Positions 27,401 through 35,306 are shown, counted from the stretch's first letter. The stretch is DNA of 64,000 nucleotides from Bacteroidota bacterium (GCA_018267275.1 JAFDYV010000001.1:1-64000); one strand, 5' to 3'. The notes: generated from the letters alone by a model not told the origin. Numbers and translations: made by a program.

Positions 27401-28219
27401 TTGAATAAGCTTGCGCCAAACGCAAACACGATTCAAGTAAAGGCAAGTTTTGCAGGGTGCAATTCGGTACAACTCACAAACCAAAAGTCAATCAGTGTTT
27501 ACGCTTTACCTTCCATTACCGCACCCGCAACAGTTGCCGGGTGCATCGGTGGTACGCTTGACTTGAAAGTCTCGGGTGATGGTGTTCGGTATGAGTGGAT
27601 CAACGCAAGCTCAGGTGAGATTTTGTCAGAAACAACAAACACATTGCATATTTCCACCATTAACGCGTTGAGTGGTTTCCAAGTGGCGAGCTTTAACTCG
27701 ATTGGATGTAAGAGCGAACCCGCTCAAATTTTGGTAAGAGCCGACTCGTTGGCAACTCCTTCCATTTCCATGGAAGAGGGCGCATTACTTACTGCACCCG
27801 CCAACAACATCCAATGGCTCTGGAACGGGGAAGCGATTGCAGGGGCAAATGACATTCGGTTTACGCCTACCCTGTCGGGCAACTACACGGTGCAAGCCAA
27901 CAGCGTTTACTGCTCAAAAGTATCAGCTCCTTATTTAGTGACCGCGTCAGAAGATTCAAATTCAAATGGCCTGCTGGTTACCGTTTTCCCTAATCCTTCA
28001 GAAACGGGAATGGTAAACATAAAAGGCAGCAGCGACATCAAGGGTTCGCTTGCCTTATCAGTGACGGATTTGGTCGGTCGCGAAGTGATTGTTCAAATCA
28101 TCTCGTTCGAAGACTTTTCATCTGGTGTAGAGTTACAACACAAACTTGCGCCCGGTGTCTACATCTTTAAGGCAACTTTGGGGCACCGAACCGCACACCA
28201 CAAGGTAATCGTCCGCTAA
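21407..28219 (+). CDS. T9SS type A secreted multidomain esterase
   Basis: The 2270-residue protein has a short signal-like start. It contains an alpha/beta-hydrolase domain (about 175-500) with YPMIVFLHGAGERG, nucleophile GLSNGAAG near 390, Asp in GGVDTAPTP and His in TGHGTW. A repeated beta module of about 65 residues occurs at 95-160 and again inside the hydrolase (about 225-300). Fibronectin type III domains follow (PxxPTNLxAxS, DNTPDENGFEVFR, LTPGTTYYYQLRAV), with a PA14-like domain (RSTSDDGSAIYIGAEG) and beta-rich repeats. The C-terminal type A sorting domain has FPNPSETG, LAPGVYIFKATLG and KVIVR. It is probably cell-surface or secreted; the substrate is unknown. Confidence 0.85.
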   Translation: MIPSNKSAPLAVSAYFCSLIAFAQFDQPQRESNAPVIYEANIQGAQRSLRSGTFSNRTPNGANNSTEPKTWTFHDMTSWDSKYYDGKTFSNANIIAGQLNTLTSATANFAPADVGKEIEIFGAGPGGANLVTTILLRQSSTAVTLATSASNPVSNAIIRYGSANKRAYTEGHYTTYSNGNYEMNYRLLFPANYNPLENYKYPMIVFLHGAGERGNCWGGNCFFSPAGTVSRTDGSVTSGSNILNSAGANFTANDVNKLMVINFGPGNSNINTRITSLISSTSVRLLDNSSVTYSGRSFTYGYGSDDQYRNNDLNLVHGGQVHLEAVYNPSTGSNGKKAEDPTLNPRAWPGFVLIPQNQDGWNGPSQYEQAYRIIELTIGAYNVDPDRIYMHGLSNGAAGVWQVATTRPDLFAAILPMSATISPGDPMFNSNSNPDLGINRVRTIPAWIFQGGVDTAPTPNNTNQLVAKLRAAGALPRYTIYPTTGHGTWGAAYNEPDFFSWMLKRNKRDIQIIYGDSTICATDNSGVTLAVGTGFLAYQWERDGIIIPGATSSAYNATVAGRYRARFSRISANPTEQQWNAWSKPVNIRETPAITPAIVATGTSHLPDINGGNLVRINGPTTKDLTKNWYVNGTLSTNNPNFSAFNNQDTASYTLRNTTGRVSLKTIPLNSCSSLESNSIYVTTSTPVTLTAPVSPTAQATAPGIVQLFWTDNTPDENGFEVFRATSATGPYNFFKLLPEGTISYTDTGLTPGTTYYYQLRAVNNTAVSPYTGNITVTTLGDNQPPTAPQNLTLVSKTVTSIKLNWSLSTDNTGVTNYLIFVNGGNTPISTASNAGSYTVTGLTPNANYTFTVAAVDAIGNQSPQSNQLLASTTFTGLNYSHSAVDAMLLTDAGNKWNTPEVTGTIGNFDLSQRRQDTYFNFKFEGYIKLPANAVAYNFRSTSDDGSAIYIGAEGTSAFPFDPASPTTNQVYNNDGLHGCQENSSYSLQNVTFSGGFRPITVIMFQREGGFCLNVQYKLANQGSGSWSNVQSIYLTTGSAPALTPPATPTNLAASSNSMTNINLNWDVVPISEYEIYRSIDNLNYTMIGRVPNNSYTDMSLNPNTLYYYKVKSVNGNGSSGFSNFVSAATLPDSQAPTTPLNLVSISNSYTNASFQWDASVDNVAVAGYKVYANGALLGTSTTTTYYTTALLPATFYAITVSAYDVSGNESLQSTAAAITTQSPQNFYSKPSSDLSQLSSWSLTSDGTGPSPTSFGYNGQYFTIQNTQTLTNSLTIGGNVSRVIVNDGITLNVSQPLTGTIRVGSNSVVNINVDYQPIFETIAVNSTVNFNTYSNVPVANYGNLVLNGSGLKNVSAGTLQIQGNLTLASGVGLKGAPSNATTLVVTGDVNFGSAVAQVASDNRVVLQFTNGLHNINTSSDQFLNKITANTGATVTFNNLSGSPKSLNLGSLNGGGLDLANGSTFVVGSNNLVLTDKSTVNPSNTTGEISISNGSIQFTSTANNDANFYFATGNNRVNNFTIQESGSGSVHIRKAVEIYDGLKINGGTLSANGNVTLKSTATASAAIQTIASGGTIVGNVAVERYMAPKRVYRYLSTPVSGVMVSDWQNYFPITGGFTNASPGTANPSMFIYNESLGLGQNGYAPYPTTNNTAAIQPGRGYVAFVRDGFNPTTLVQTGVPNQGNFTFTLTGGTGSPANGWNLLGNPYASDIVWSNTGWTSSGVGNVVSVRENLPGGGVTWRIWDRSTNTGNLPNGQIPAGQGFWIQTSTSNPSLVVTESAKTNLPATSNNNFFRSSDGMPNNVLAIGLSNGSQNDVTYIKLSNNGTDTYDKLSDGAKNQNSFFNISTLSADSVDLAVNELSNEFCEKNIQIKLATIAPGSYTMQFDNSDKFNWAQVQLIDKFTNTTQSLTESNSQYSFSVTTDLASYANRFSLKLTRPSITTDNQIISNKDVFCANDSFAVVEVKNSQSGVEYQATNAQGQYLSTVVTGNGETIQLTIPLNKLAPNANTIQVKASFAGCNSVQLTNQKSISVYALPSITAPATVAGCIGGTLDLKVSGDGVRYEWINASSGEILSETTNTLHISTINALSGFQVASFNSIGCKSEPAQILVRADSLATPSISMEEGALLTAPANNIQWLWNGEAIAGANDIRFTPTLSGNYTVQANSVYCSKVSAPYLVTASEDSNSNGLLVTVFPNPSETGMVNIKGSSDIKGSLALSVTDLVGREVIVQIISFEDFSSGVELQHKLAPGVYIFKATLGHRTAHHKVIVR

Positions 28220-28224
28220 GCTGC

Positions 28225-29277
28225 GTGAGGTCGAAACAATTTCTTGGTTATATACATCAGTTTAGAGGGCTCGCCATCTTGTTGATTGTAGGTGTGCACT
28301 GCAGGACTACAGTTAGTTGGCCTTCTGATTCGTGGCTCAATAAACTACTGACCTTTGGATTGGACTCGTCCACGGTTCTTTTCGTTTTCATATCGGGATT
28401 CCTGTTTCAACATCTGAATACGCACGCACTTGACTACAAAGACTATTTGTGGAAAAAACTCAAATATGTATTGATCCCATATGTAATTGTTTCTATCCCG
28501 GCAATTGTAGACAAGGTCTTCTTTGAAGAGACTGCTGTTTGGATGACCAGCTTCTATCAAACGACCGGTATGGCTGGGAAAATTGTCTTCTTACTGGCAA
28601 CAGGTAAACATTCGGGGCCCTTTTATTTTATACCGATGATTGCAATTATCTATCTGCTCGCACCCGTTTTGTTTCGCTTGCAGAAAACCAATCAATTTGG
28701 ATGGGCGGGACCGACCATGGCATTTGCTGGCTTGTTTACATACGCCTACGGCTATTATGCAAATCTGTTAGAATCACTAATATACTTTTTGCCTGTATAC
28801 ATTTTCGGCATGTGGATTGGAAAATATAAGGATCGAGTGCTTGGTGTTTCTACATACGTAATAGCCCTGTTGGTATTCTTTTATCTAACAGTTCTCACAT
28901 TGGAAATGACGGGGGGAATTCATTCTGAACATTTACAGTTCTTTGAAAATGACCCTCATTATGTGACTACTAATTTCAACTTAAGCAAGTTGAAAGAATT
29001 GACCCTGGCCGTTGTTTTGTTAATCTCTTTCCATCGTTTGAAACTGAGCTCAACACTATTGACGACTCTTGGAAATTATAGCTTTGGGATATACTTCATC
29101 CATATCTACTTCATTAACTTGATTGAAAAGACGGTTATCTACTTTAAACTTCCGACCATTCAAAATGGTGGCGGCTATGTTCTGCTTTTATTGTTTGTGA
29201 TAACAGCCTCTGGCCTTTGTGTTTGGATGACGAAAAAAATATTCAAGCAACACAGCCGGCTACTTGTAGGTAGCTAA
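28225..29277 (+). CDS. acyltransferase 3 family membrane protein
   Basis: The 350-residue protein starts with GTG at 28225, 6 bases after the esterase stop. It has about ten hydrophobic segments and the family motif FRGLAILLIVGVHC with the conserved His near residue 27. FIPMIAIIYLLAP and SFGIYFIHIYF further in are also typical of the family. Such enzymes transfer acyl groups (acetyl, succinyl) to surface polysaccharides or glycans. Its position after a secreted esterase suggests acylation and de-acylation of the same glycan, an inference. Its stop overlaps the opposing HAD gene stop by 4 bases (CTAA). Confidence 0.85.
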   Translation: MRSKQFLGYIHQFRGLAILLIVGVHCRTTVSWPSDSWLNKLLTFGLDSSTVLFVFISGFLFQHLNTHALDYKDYLWKKLKYVLIPYVIVSIPAIVDKVFFEETAVWMTSFYQTTGMAGKIVFLLATGKHSGPFYFIPMIAIIYLLAPVLFRLQKTNQFGWAGPTMAFAGLFTYAYGYYANLLESLIYFLPVYIFGMWIGKYKDRVLGVSTYVIALLVFFYLTVLTLEMTGGIHSEHLQFFENDPHYVTTNFNLSKLKELTLAVVLLISFHRLKLSSTLLTTLGNYSFGIYFIHIYFINLIEKTVIYFKLPTIQNGGGYVLLLLFVITASGLCVWMTKKIFKQHSRLLVGS

Positions 29278-29888
29278 AATGATTTGTAGAAGGGCTTCGT
29301 AGCTAGCTTCAACATTGGCATGTCCCCTTTTGAATCCCCATACGCGAATGTTATTGCGTAGTTGCTCAACTGAAAATTTTCCAGCACACGCTTTACTTTT
29401 TCTTCACCGTTGCAGTTTGGCGTTCTTAACCTTCCTGTTATGTTACCGTTAACAACCTCCAATTCACTTGCAATTACTTGTGTTTGAAAATGCGTTGCCC
29501 AAGGGCGAATCCAATGCCCTGCAGACGCGCTGACAATCACCACCTCATGCCCCTGCTCTAGGTGCCATTGAAACTTTTCCAACGCCTTTGGCCTAATAAT
29601 ATCAGGGATAACGCAAATTGAAAACCGGTTGGCGAGCTCGGTAAACGCAACTTCGCTCGTGTTCGCAAAAAACAAGGACAACATTATTTCTTTGCCGCGA
29701 TGAGCTGTCACAAAACCAGCCATCATCAACAACAGCACGGGCGATAGCAACACCAAGCCTAACCAAAATCTTACAGGCCCATATCGGAATTTAATCAACT
29801 CCAACATGGTGTCACGGGTGGTAAGTGTACCATCAAAATCAAACAGGACAAGCACACGCTGCGGTTTTTTGTTGGCACGGACTTCCAT
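29274..29888 (-). CDS. HAD-IB family phosphatase, possible arabinofuranose-pathway phosphatase
   Basis: The ATG at 29888 overlaps the upstream stop by one base (TGATG). The protein has 204 residues: motif I VLFDFDGTLTTRDTM, motif II Ser in VIVSASAGHW, a Lys region and motif IV YGDSKGDMPML. A hydrophobic stretch lies near residues 40-65. HAD-IB enzymes are phosphomonoesterases. As the last gene after UbiA-DprE1-DprE2 homologues it could remove the 5-phosphate from polyprenyl-phosphoryl-5-phosphoribose, the step usually done by a different phosphatase type in mycobacteria. This role is inferred from context. Confidence 0.75.
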   Translation of the reverse strand: MEVRANKKPQRVLVLFDFDGTLTTRDTMLELIKFRYGPVRFWLGLVLLSPVLLLMMAGFVTAHRGKEIMLSLFFANTSEVAFTELANRFSICVIPDIIRPKALEKFQWHLEQGHEVVIVSASAGHWIRPWATHFQTQVIASELEVVNGNITGRLRTPNCNGEEKVKRVLENFQLSNYAITFAYGDSKGDMPMLKLATKPFYKSF

Positions 29889-30616
29889 CAAAGGCGCAAT
29901 CTTTTAAAAACAGATTCTGGAATCAACCGGATAATCATCATAATCCAACGCCACATGCCACGAGCATAAACGATGTTCTTCTTAGTCTTGATGGCCTCGG
30001 CTATAAGTTCTGCAACTTGTTCTGGCGATGCGGTTAATGCCGGTGGTAAATCTAATCCCTCCGTCATTTTGGTTGCAACAAACCCGGGTTTCACGGTTAC
30101 CACGTGAACACCTGCATGCCACATTCGATTTCGCAACCCTGACAGATAAGCTGATAAACCCGCTTTAGCACTTCCATAAATATAATTTGATTGCCGCCCT
30201 CTGTCGCCTGCTACGGAACTTACCCCCACGATGATCCCACGTTTAGCCATTACAAATGCTGACGCTACCACATTTAAAATAGAAACCGCCCCAACGAAGT
30301 TTACGTTCAGGATTTTCTGTGCCTCATCCCAGCTCGTTTCTGCCACCTGCTGTTCACCCAAGTAACCAAAAACAGTGACCACCACATCAGGCAATGTTTC
30401 AAGTGACTGAAACCAATTTTGATGGTTAGTAAAATCAGTGGCATCAAACTGAATAACATCTACCAAGATTCCGTACCTAATTTGTAGATCGGATTTCAGA
30501 CTATCTAAAAATTCAACATCTCTCGCAGCAAGCCATAAGTGATGACCTTCCCTTGCAAGAGATTTTGATAAAGCCACCGAAATGTCGGACTTGGCGCCTA
30601 GTATAAGTACATTCAT
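29888..30616 (-). CDS. dprE2: SDR oxidoreductase, DprE2-like epimerase reductase
   Basis: The ATG at 30616 overlaps the upstream stop as ATGA, and gives 242 residues starting MNVLILGAKSDISVALSKSL, a Rossmann NAD(P)-binding motif. SSVAGDRGRQSNYIYGSAKA contains the catalytic Ser, Tyr and Lys. KPGFVATKM and a C-terminal hydrophobic helix (MWRWIMMIIRLI) also match the DprE2 family, which reduces the 2-keto intermediate to polyprenyl-phosphoryl-arabinose. The neighbouring DprE1 and UbiA homologues make this assignment strong by context. The longer frame to 30658 is not needed. Confidence 0.82.
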   Translation of the reverse strand: MNVLILGAKSDISVALSKSLAREGHHLWLAARDVEFLDSLKSDLQIRYGILVDVIQFDATDFTNHQNWFQSLETLPDVVVTVFGYLGEQQVAETSWDEAQKILNVNFVGAVSILNVVASAFVMAKRGIIVGVSSVAGDRGRQSNYIYGSAKAGLSAYLSGLRNRMWHAGVHVVTVKPGFVATKMTEGLDLPPALTASPEQVAELIAEAIKTKKNIVYARGMWRWIMMIIRLIPESVFKRLRL

Positions 30617-31932
30617 GGCTTGGTCATTGCTAAACGGTTTGATTGATGCGATTGCCAATACCCAAGCGGAGCCCAGCGTCTCAACACGGTCTTGAATTCA
30701 CCCATCGTTTCGTATGTCGACTCAAAAAATGAGGCACTCATTCTGGAATCTTTTGTAAGGTACAATCGTCCACCATGTTTTTTAACAAGCAGGTCCAATT
30801 GATCCAAAAACTCAAACAAACCGGATTGAATCGGAAAATCCAGCGCCAAGGTATACCCTTCCATTGGAAACGAAATGATTCCTGTGTCTTGCTTGCCAAA
30901 AACCTTTAGAACTGCCAAGAACGAACCCCGTCCACTGTCCGCAATTGCCGTCAATACTTCCCGTAACCCTTCCTTGCCTGCACCAATTGGCAAAACAAAC
31001 TGGTATTGAACAAACCCCTTTTTTCCATACATCCTGTTCCAGTGGAGTATCGAATCTAACGGATAAAAAAATGCATCGAGCCTCACCTTTGACTTCGCCT
31101 TTTTTCGAATCTGCTTATGAAAATACAGGAAGTTGAAAATCTTGACGGACCATTTATTGAGTACCCACCCCGGAAGAAAGAAAGGGATCGAAAGCTTTTG
31201 CGTTCTGTTTGTGGTTGGTGGTGGTGTGGATGCGTGCTCCCCCACCATCAATATGCTACGGCCTAACGTCTTTCCCTTTTGGAGGCAATCAATCCATGCC
31301 ACTGAATAGGTTGCGCGCCTGTATTGCTCAAATAATTGCAACACTTCGTCAAGATTTTGTGCCTTTAAGGAAACTTGTTCAATGTGGTCGCTCGCGATGC
31401 GTTTTAAACCAAATCTAACGGTCATAATCACACCCGTCAATCCCATGCCACCACAAGTTGCTTGAAACAAATCGCTATTTTGAACACGGCTACATATGAC
31501 TATTTGTCCTGAATCAAGCATCAAACTCATTTCACTAACATGATTACAAAACGAACCATCAACGTGATGGTTCTTTCCATGAACGTCTGAAGCCACAGCC
31601 CCACCAACGGTAATGTACTTCGTGCCGGGAGTAACCGGCAAAAAGAAACCCCTTGGAACTAGAAAATCAACTAAGTCAGCAAAACTTACTCCGCTCTGGC
31701 ACAAAATAGTTGCCCCGGCAGCGTCAAAATCCAATATCTTGTTAAATCCAGCAGATGAAAATACCGTTGCTGCCAAACTCGAATCACCGTAACACCGACC
31801 TAAACCGCGTACTATTGCATTTGTATTTTTGTTGATGAGATACCTGAGGTCATCGTTTGACCTGAAACTCATACTCACTCCCTCTATCGATGGGAAATTT
31901 CCCCAATTGGTCAGTTCTTTTTTCGCAGCCAT
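30613..31932 (-). CDS. dprE1: FAD-binding oxidase, DprE1-like
   Basis: The 439-residue flavoenzyme has the FAD-binding N-terminal domain with AIVRGLGRCYGDSSLA, TPGTKYITVGGAVASDVHGK and NHHVDGSFCNHVSEMSL. The C-terminal domain has MEGYTLALDFPI and GGRLYLTKDSRM. These match decaprenyl-phosphoryl-ribose 2'-epimerase subunit 1, which oxidises C2 of polyprenyl-phosphoryl-ribose. The residue equivalent to the benzothiazinone-reactive Cys387 of Mycobacterium appears to be Ala (TLALDFPI). It starts 6 bases after the UbiA stop and is coupled to dprE2 by ATGA, so the three form one operon. Confidence 0.86.
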   Translation of the reverse strand: MAAKKELTNWGNFPSIEGVSMSFRSNDDLRYLINKNTNAIVRGLGRCYGDSSLAATVFSSAGFNKILDFDAAGATILCQSGVSFADLVDFLVPRGFFLPVTPGTKYITVGGAVASDVHGKNHHVDGSFCNHVSEMSLMLDSGQIVICSRVQNSDLFQATCGGMGLTGVIMTVRFGLKRIASDHIEQVSLKAQNLDEVLQLFEQYRRATYSVAWIDCLQKGKTLGRSILMVGEHASTPPPTTNRTQKLSIPFFLPGWVLNKWSVKIFNFLYFHKQIRKKAKSKVRLDAFFYPLDSILHWNRMYGKKGFVQYQFVLPIGAGKEGLREVLTAIADSGRGSFLAVLKVFGKQDTGIISFPMEGYTLALDFPIQSGLFEFLDQLDLLVKKHGGRLYLTKDSRMSASFFESTYETMGEFKTVLRRWAPLGYWQSHQSNRLAMTKP

Positions 31933-31938
31933 ACATCA

Positions 31939-32814
31939 TCAATAAATGATCAGGTAAAATGTGATGATCCACAGAATAACCGCGGAGCGTATGAAATTAT
32001 CGCGGTACAGGATTTTGGTGGGCGAGGCCGCCTTATTTTCAACCAACGTAATTTGTAAATACCTCATCACACCTGCAATCACAAATATCGAAGTAATGTA
32101 CAGGTACTTAGAATGGAAACGACTCACCACTTCGGGTGAAATCACATACATCAAATAGGCAACAATAATCACGCCCGACACCATAATCAACAACGAATTA
32201 AGGTATTCCAAACTATAACTCTGAATCACCTTTCGAACTGAAGCCCCTGATTTAATGACCAGCAGCATGTCATCTCGCCTTTTTGCCAAGGCCAAAAATA
32301 GCGCAAGCAAAAAGATCATCATGAGCATCCACTGCGACACCTCGACACCAGCCAACACCCCGCCCGCAACAGCCCGAAGAACAAAACCGGAGGACACGAT
32401 GATCATCTCTACGATCGACAATCGCTTTAAACCTAAGGAATACAGAACATTGATGATAAGATAGCTAACGAGCAAAAAAAAGAAACCTTGATTGCCCAAC
32501 AAATGTGTAATACCCAATCCTGCCACCATCGATACTGCCACGATTATCCAAGCAACCGACACCGACATCTCCCCTGATGCCAATGGACGTTTCGATTTTT
32601 CCGGATGTGCCTGATCCGATTTTCTGTCCATAATATCATTGAATATGTAAATGGTACTTGCCACCAGCCCAAAACAAAAAAATCCGGCCAACACCGGTAA
32701 AAATTTCCTTCCGTCAGTCAATTCACCGGCAAAAAAAATTGGGATAAATAGAAAAAAATTCTTCACCCAATGATCAACTCGTAGGAGTTTCAAAATATTT
32801 CTGATAGTCGACAT
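31939..32814 (-). CDS. UbiA prenyltransferase, polyprenyl-phosphate phosphoribosyltransferase-like
   Basis: The 291-residue membrane protein has about eight hydrophobic segments and the UbiA motifs NDIMDRKSDQAHPEKSKRPL (first Asp-rich site) and a second site near residues 185-195 (LALAKRRDD). The start LRVDHWVKNFFLFIPIFFAG resembles the Rv3806c type. That enzyme couples PRPP to polyprenyl phosphate to give polyprenyl-phosphoryl-5-phosphoribose. It is the first gene of the operon dprE1-dprE2-HAD and is divergent from a GT-C-like gene. A different acceptor is possible, but the neighbours favour this role. Confidence 0.84.
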   Translation of the reverse strand: MSTIRNILKLLRVDHWVKNFFLFIPIFFAGELTDGRKFLPVLAGFFCFGLVASTIYIFNDIMDRKSDQAHPEKSKRPLASGEMSVSVAWIIVAVSMVAGLGITHLLGNQGFFFLLVSYLIINVLYSLGLKRLSIVEMIIVSSGFVLRAVAGGVLAGVEVSQWMLMMIFLLALFLALAKRRDDMLLVIKSGASVRKVIQSYSLEYLNSLLIMVSGVIIVAYLMYVISPEVVSRFHSKYLYITSIFVIAGVMRYLQITLVENKAASPTKILYRDNFIRSAVILWIITFYLIIY

Positions 32815-32896
32815 TTTAGCCGATATTGTTGCCTTGTATAAACACGCATAAAGTTAATCATCAATTTTCAACTAACCCTCAATTTGCTAAAAGACT

Positions 32897-34102
32897 TTGA
32901 CACACGTCAAGAACATATCACTACTCTTAGCCCTCACTACCCTGACGTTCTTTTTTAGCAATTTCTGGCTTGACGGTTCGCTTAATCGGAAGGAGAATTT
33001 GAGCGGTGAACTAAAGTCCCCACCTGATTCACTCTCGCGTTGGAAGATAGCCGAGCAGGCACCTTTCAAATACCGGGTTTTACATCGAGCAATTGTAGTT
33101 GGTAGTTATCAGTTGATTAACGATGGCAACGAAGACAATAAACTCTTCTTCAACGTCTACCGATTTGTATCGCTTGTTTTTCAATTGATTGCTGTATTGT
33201 CTGTCTATTTTTTTTGCCGGAAATTGGAGCTAACCGGGAGTGCATTGGCTGCAGGAATTCTCTTCTGCCTGCTACCGCCCATGCTGCTTGCCTACAATGT
33301 CCCTGTACACACAAGAGAAGACATGTTGGGTTACACAATCTTGATATGGGGTTTGCTTGCCATTGAATTCAACCAAACAGTTGGAATTATGGTGGCTACA
33401 ATTTTTGGGGTTGCTTGTCGCGAAACGCTGCTGATACTTCCGTTAGTGAACTTACTTCATAACACAAAGCAGCCGGTGCTGACCCGCTTGATCATCACCG
33501 TGGTTGCTGGCTCGGAGTTTTTGGGGCTTCGTTGGATACAAACAACTGAAAACCAAGCGTATAACCCGTGGGAAGGATTGCAATGGAACTTAGAAAATCT
33601 CAGTCAAGTGTTATTTTTTGGCTTCGTTTCATTTGGTGCAGCCTGGGTGCCAACACTAATCAGACTCTTTTCAATGAGCCGAACTAATGACAACAAGAAT
33701 GATCAAATAAAAAGCAACATAGTCGACCAATCATGGTTGACAGCATTGGTATTGATTGTGGTGACTACATTTATCGGTGGAATTTTCAATGAAATCCGCC
33801 TACTTTATTTATACTCACCCTGGGCGGTTGTGATTATGATGAAGTGGTATGCCAATGGTAAACTCAAATTACTTGCCTATTGGCGAAGTAGATTATTTGT
33901 ATTCACGTTTATAACCTGCCTAGTTACTTTAACATTTGGCTTTCTCTACGTCCTTCCGGTAGGCAAAGAAATAGCCGACCAAAGTGCGTACAAAATACCT
34001 TATCTCGCTTGGTTAATTGTTGGATTCTTCCACCTATTCCTGGCAACAATTCACCTGCCCTTTTTCTGGCAAACAATTTATCTAGGTGACAAGCAACGTT
34101 AA
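32897..34102 (+). CDS. polytopic membrane protein, GT-C glycosyltransferase candidate
   Basis: The 401-residue protein has about ten hydrophobic segments. A first loop after segment 1 carries charged residues, and an REDML motif near residue 142 follows a second membrane segment, as in lipid-phosphate-sugar-dependent GT-C enzymes. I recognise no specific family. The only in-frame start is TTG at 32897, which is weak. The gene is divergent from the UbiA-DprE operon across 82 bases and its stop overlaps the opposite lipoprotein gene by TTAA. Use of a polyprenyl-phosphoryl sugar made next door is an inference from position. Confidence 0.55.
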   Translation: MTHVKNISLLLALTTLTFFFSNFWLDGSLNRKENLSGELKSPPDSLSRWKIAEQAPFKYRVLHRAIVVGSYQLINDGNEDNKLFFNVYRFVSLVFQLIAVLSVYFFCRKLELTGSALAAGILFCLLPPMLLAYNVPVHTREDMLGYTILIWGLLAIEFNQTVGIMVATIFGVACRETLLILPLVNLLHNTKQPVLTRLIITVVAGSEFLGLRWIQTTENQAYNPWEGLQWNLENLSQVLFFGFVSFGAAWVPTLIRLFSMSRTNDNKNDQIKSNIVDQSWLTALVLIVVTTFIGGIFNEIRLLYLYSPWAVVIMMKWYANGKLKLLAYWRSRLFVFTFITCLVTLTFGFLYVLPVGKEIADQSAYKIPYLAWLIVGFFHLFLATIHLPFFWQTIYLGDKQR

Positions 34103-35241
34103 GGCACGTTGTCAGGTACAGGTGGCGATCGAACAAAGTGATCCCATGAGTTTCCCTTATTGTCATAGACCTTCACCGACACAAAAACATCTACTTTGTT
34201 TTGACCTGGTTGGCTCCAGATGCCGGAAAAATTGGCCCTTACAAGAGAAGAAGCAGATGCCTGGTTTTGAGGAATCAAATCGGCCGTATTCAAATCTTTT
34301 GATCGATCATGAAAACCCCAACGGAATTCAGCGCGGCCAGGGTCTTCCGGGTTAGCACCTTGGTAAGTATACTGTGCCTTCCAACTTTTTGCACTATTAT
34401 CCCAAACTGCCCTTATGTTAGTGGCTAAAGGTTTATCCGGGAATGTGCCGGGCTTATAAAATCCAGCCAAGGTATTGTAAACGGTTGCCGCATCGGCATC
34501 ACTTAGCAAGCCCCCCATCTTGATCCACATTCCAAAAAAATCATGCTGTGCCACATGGGAAACCGTACCATATCCAATTTGGTTAATTCCGCCAGATCCA
34601 ACATCCACGGTATTCGGTGCCACCTGAGCGTTGTTAATGAACAACTTTGAATTAGCACCATCAAATTTTATTCTAACAATAGAGATCTTATTGAATTCCA
34701 AGACGGTTGGATTCATTTGAGGGCTAACTGTATTTGCACCATCCGTTAAACTTATTTCCAAATTGCTGCCCCTATTTCTCATGCCAAGCGTCACAGCAAA
34801 ATATCCTTCAAACGACACCGCCTCCAAATCACGTAAGACAACAAACAAATCAAATGGCTGCGCCTTTTTTGTAAACAACTTACTCACCCACCTCGACTTG
34901 TCAACATTTGGAATAAAGATGTAGCCTTTTCCATCTTCAACACGGTAAACCGGAGGGGTAGGCCACATAGGTGAAGCAATTGTTCTGTCGTTTGACCAAG
35001 TGAGGTGGTTGTCCCCAACCAAATCCTTCATCACGAGCGCAGGTTTGCCATCCACTATATCTTGCGTCATACCATTATCTTGATAGCTGGCGGGCGCCAC
35101 ATAAGCAGCATCAAAAAATGACTTCACATCTGGGTAAGTTGCTACAGCGGGGGCTACCGGGTCTGATTTAGAACACCGTTGCAACAGGAGTAAACCTCCA
35201 AAAAATGCAATGAGTAAAAAAAGATTCACAGTTCTTTTCAT
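34099..35241 (-). CDS. lipoprotein with LamG/concanavalin-like domain
   Basis: From the ATG at 35241 the protein has 380 residues. The N-terminus MKRTVNLFLLIAFFGGLLLL ends in a Cys (LQRCSKSDP), so it is probably lipidated; the lipobox is imperfect. The middle resembles LamG-type jelly-roll domains (YFAVTLGMRNRGSNLEISL, IVRIKFDGANSKLFINN, GYGTVSHVAQHDFFGMWI). A C-terminal beta domain ends in PPVPDNVP. It may bind a glycan on the outer surface. It sits divergent from the large GT-C-like gene and its function is not known. Confidence 0.65.
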   Translation of the reverse strand: MKRTVNLFLLIAFFGGLLLLQRCSKSDPVAPAVATYPDVKSFFDAAYVAPASYQDNGMTQDIVDGKPALVMKDLVGDNHLTWSNDRTIASPMWPTPPVYRVEDGKGYIFIPNVDKSRWVSKLFTKKAQPFDLFVVLRDLEAVSFEGYFAVTLGMRNRGSNLEISLTDGANTVSPQMNPTVLEFNKISIVRIKFDGANSKLFINNAQVAPNTVDVGSGGINQIGYGTVSHVAQHDFFGMWIKMGGLLSDADAATVYNTLAGFYKPGTFPDKPLATNIRAVWDNSAKSWKAQYTYQGANPEDPGRAEFRWGFHDRSKDLNTADLIPQNQASASSLVRANFSGIWSQPGQNKVDVFVSVKVYDNKGNSWDHFVRSPPVPDNVP

Positions 35242-35306
35242 AAGTTTTATGTTTGGCAAGGATAAAGATAAGCGATAGTCGTTAATTTGCAAATGTGTAA
35301 TTGGGT

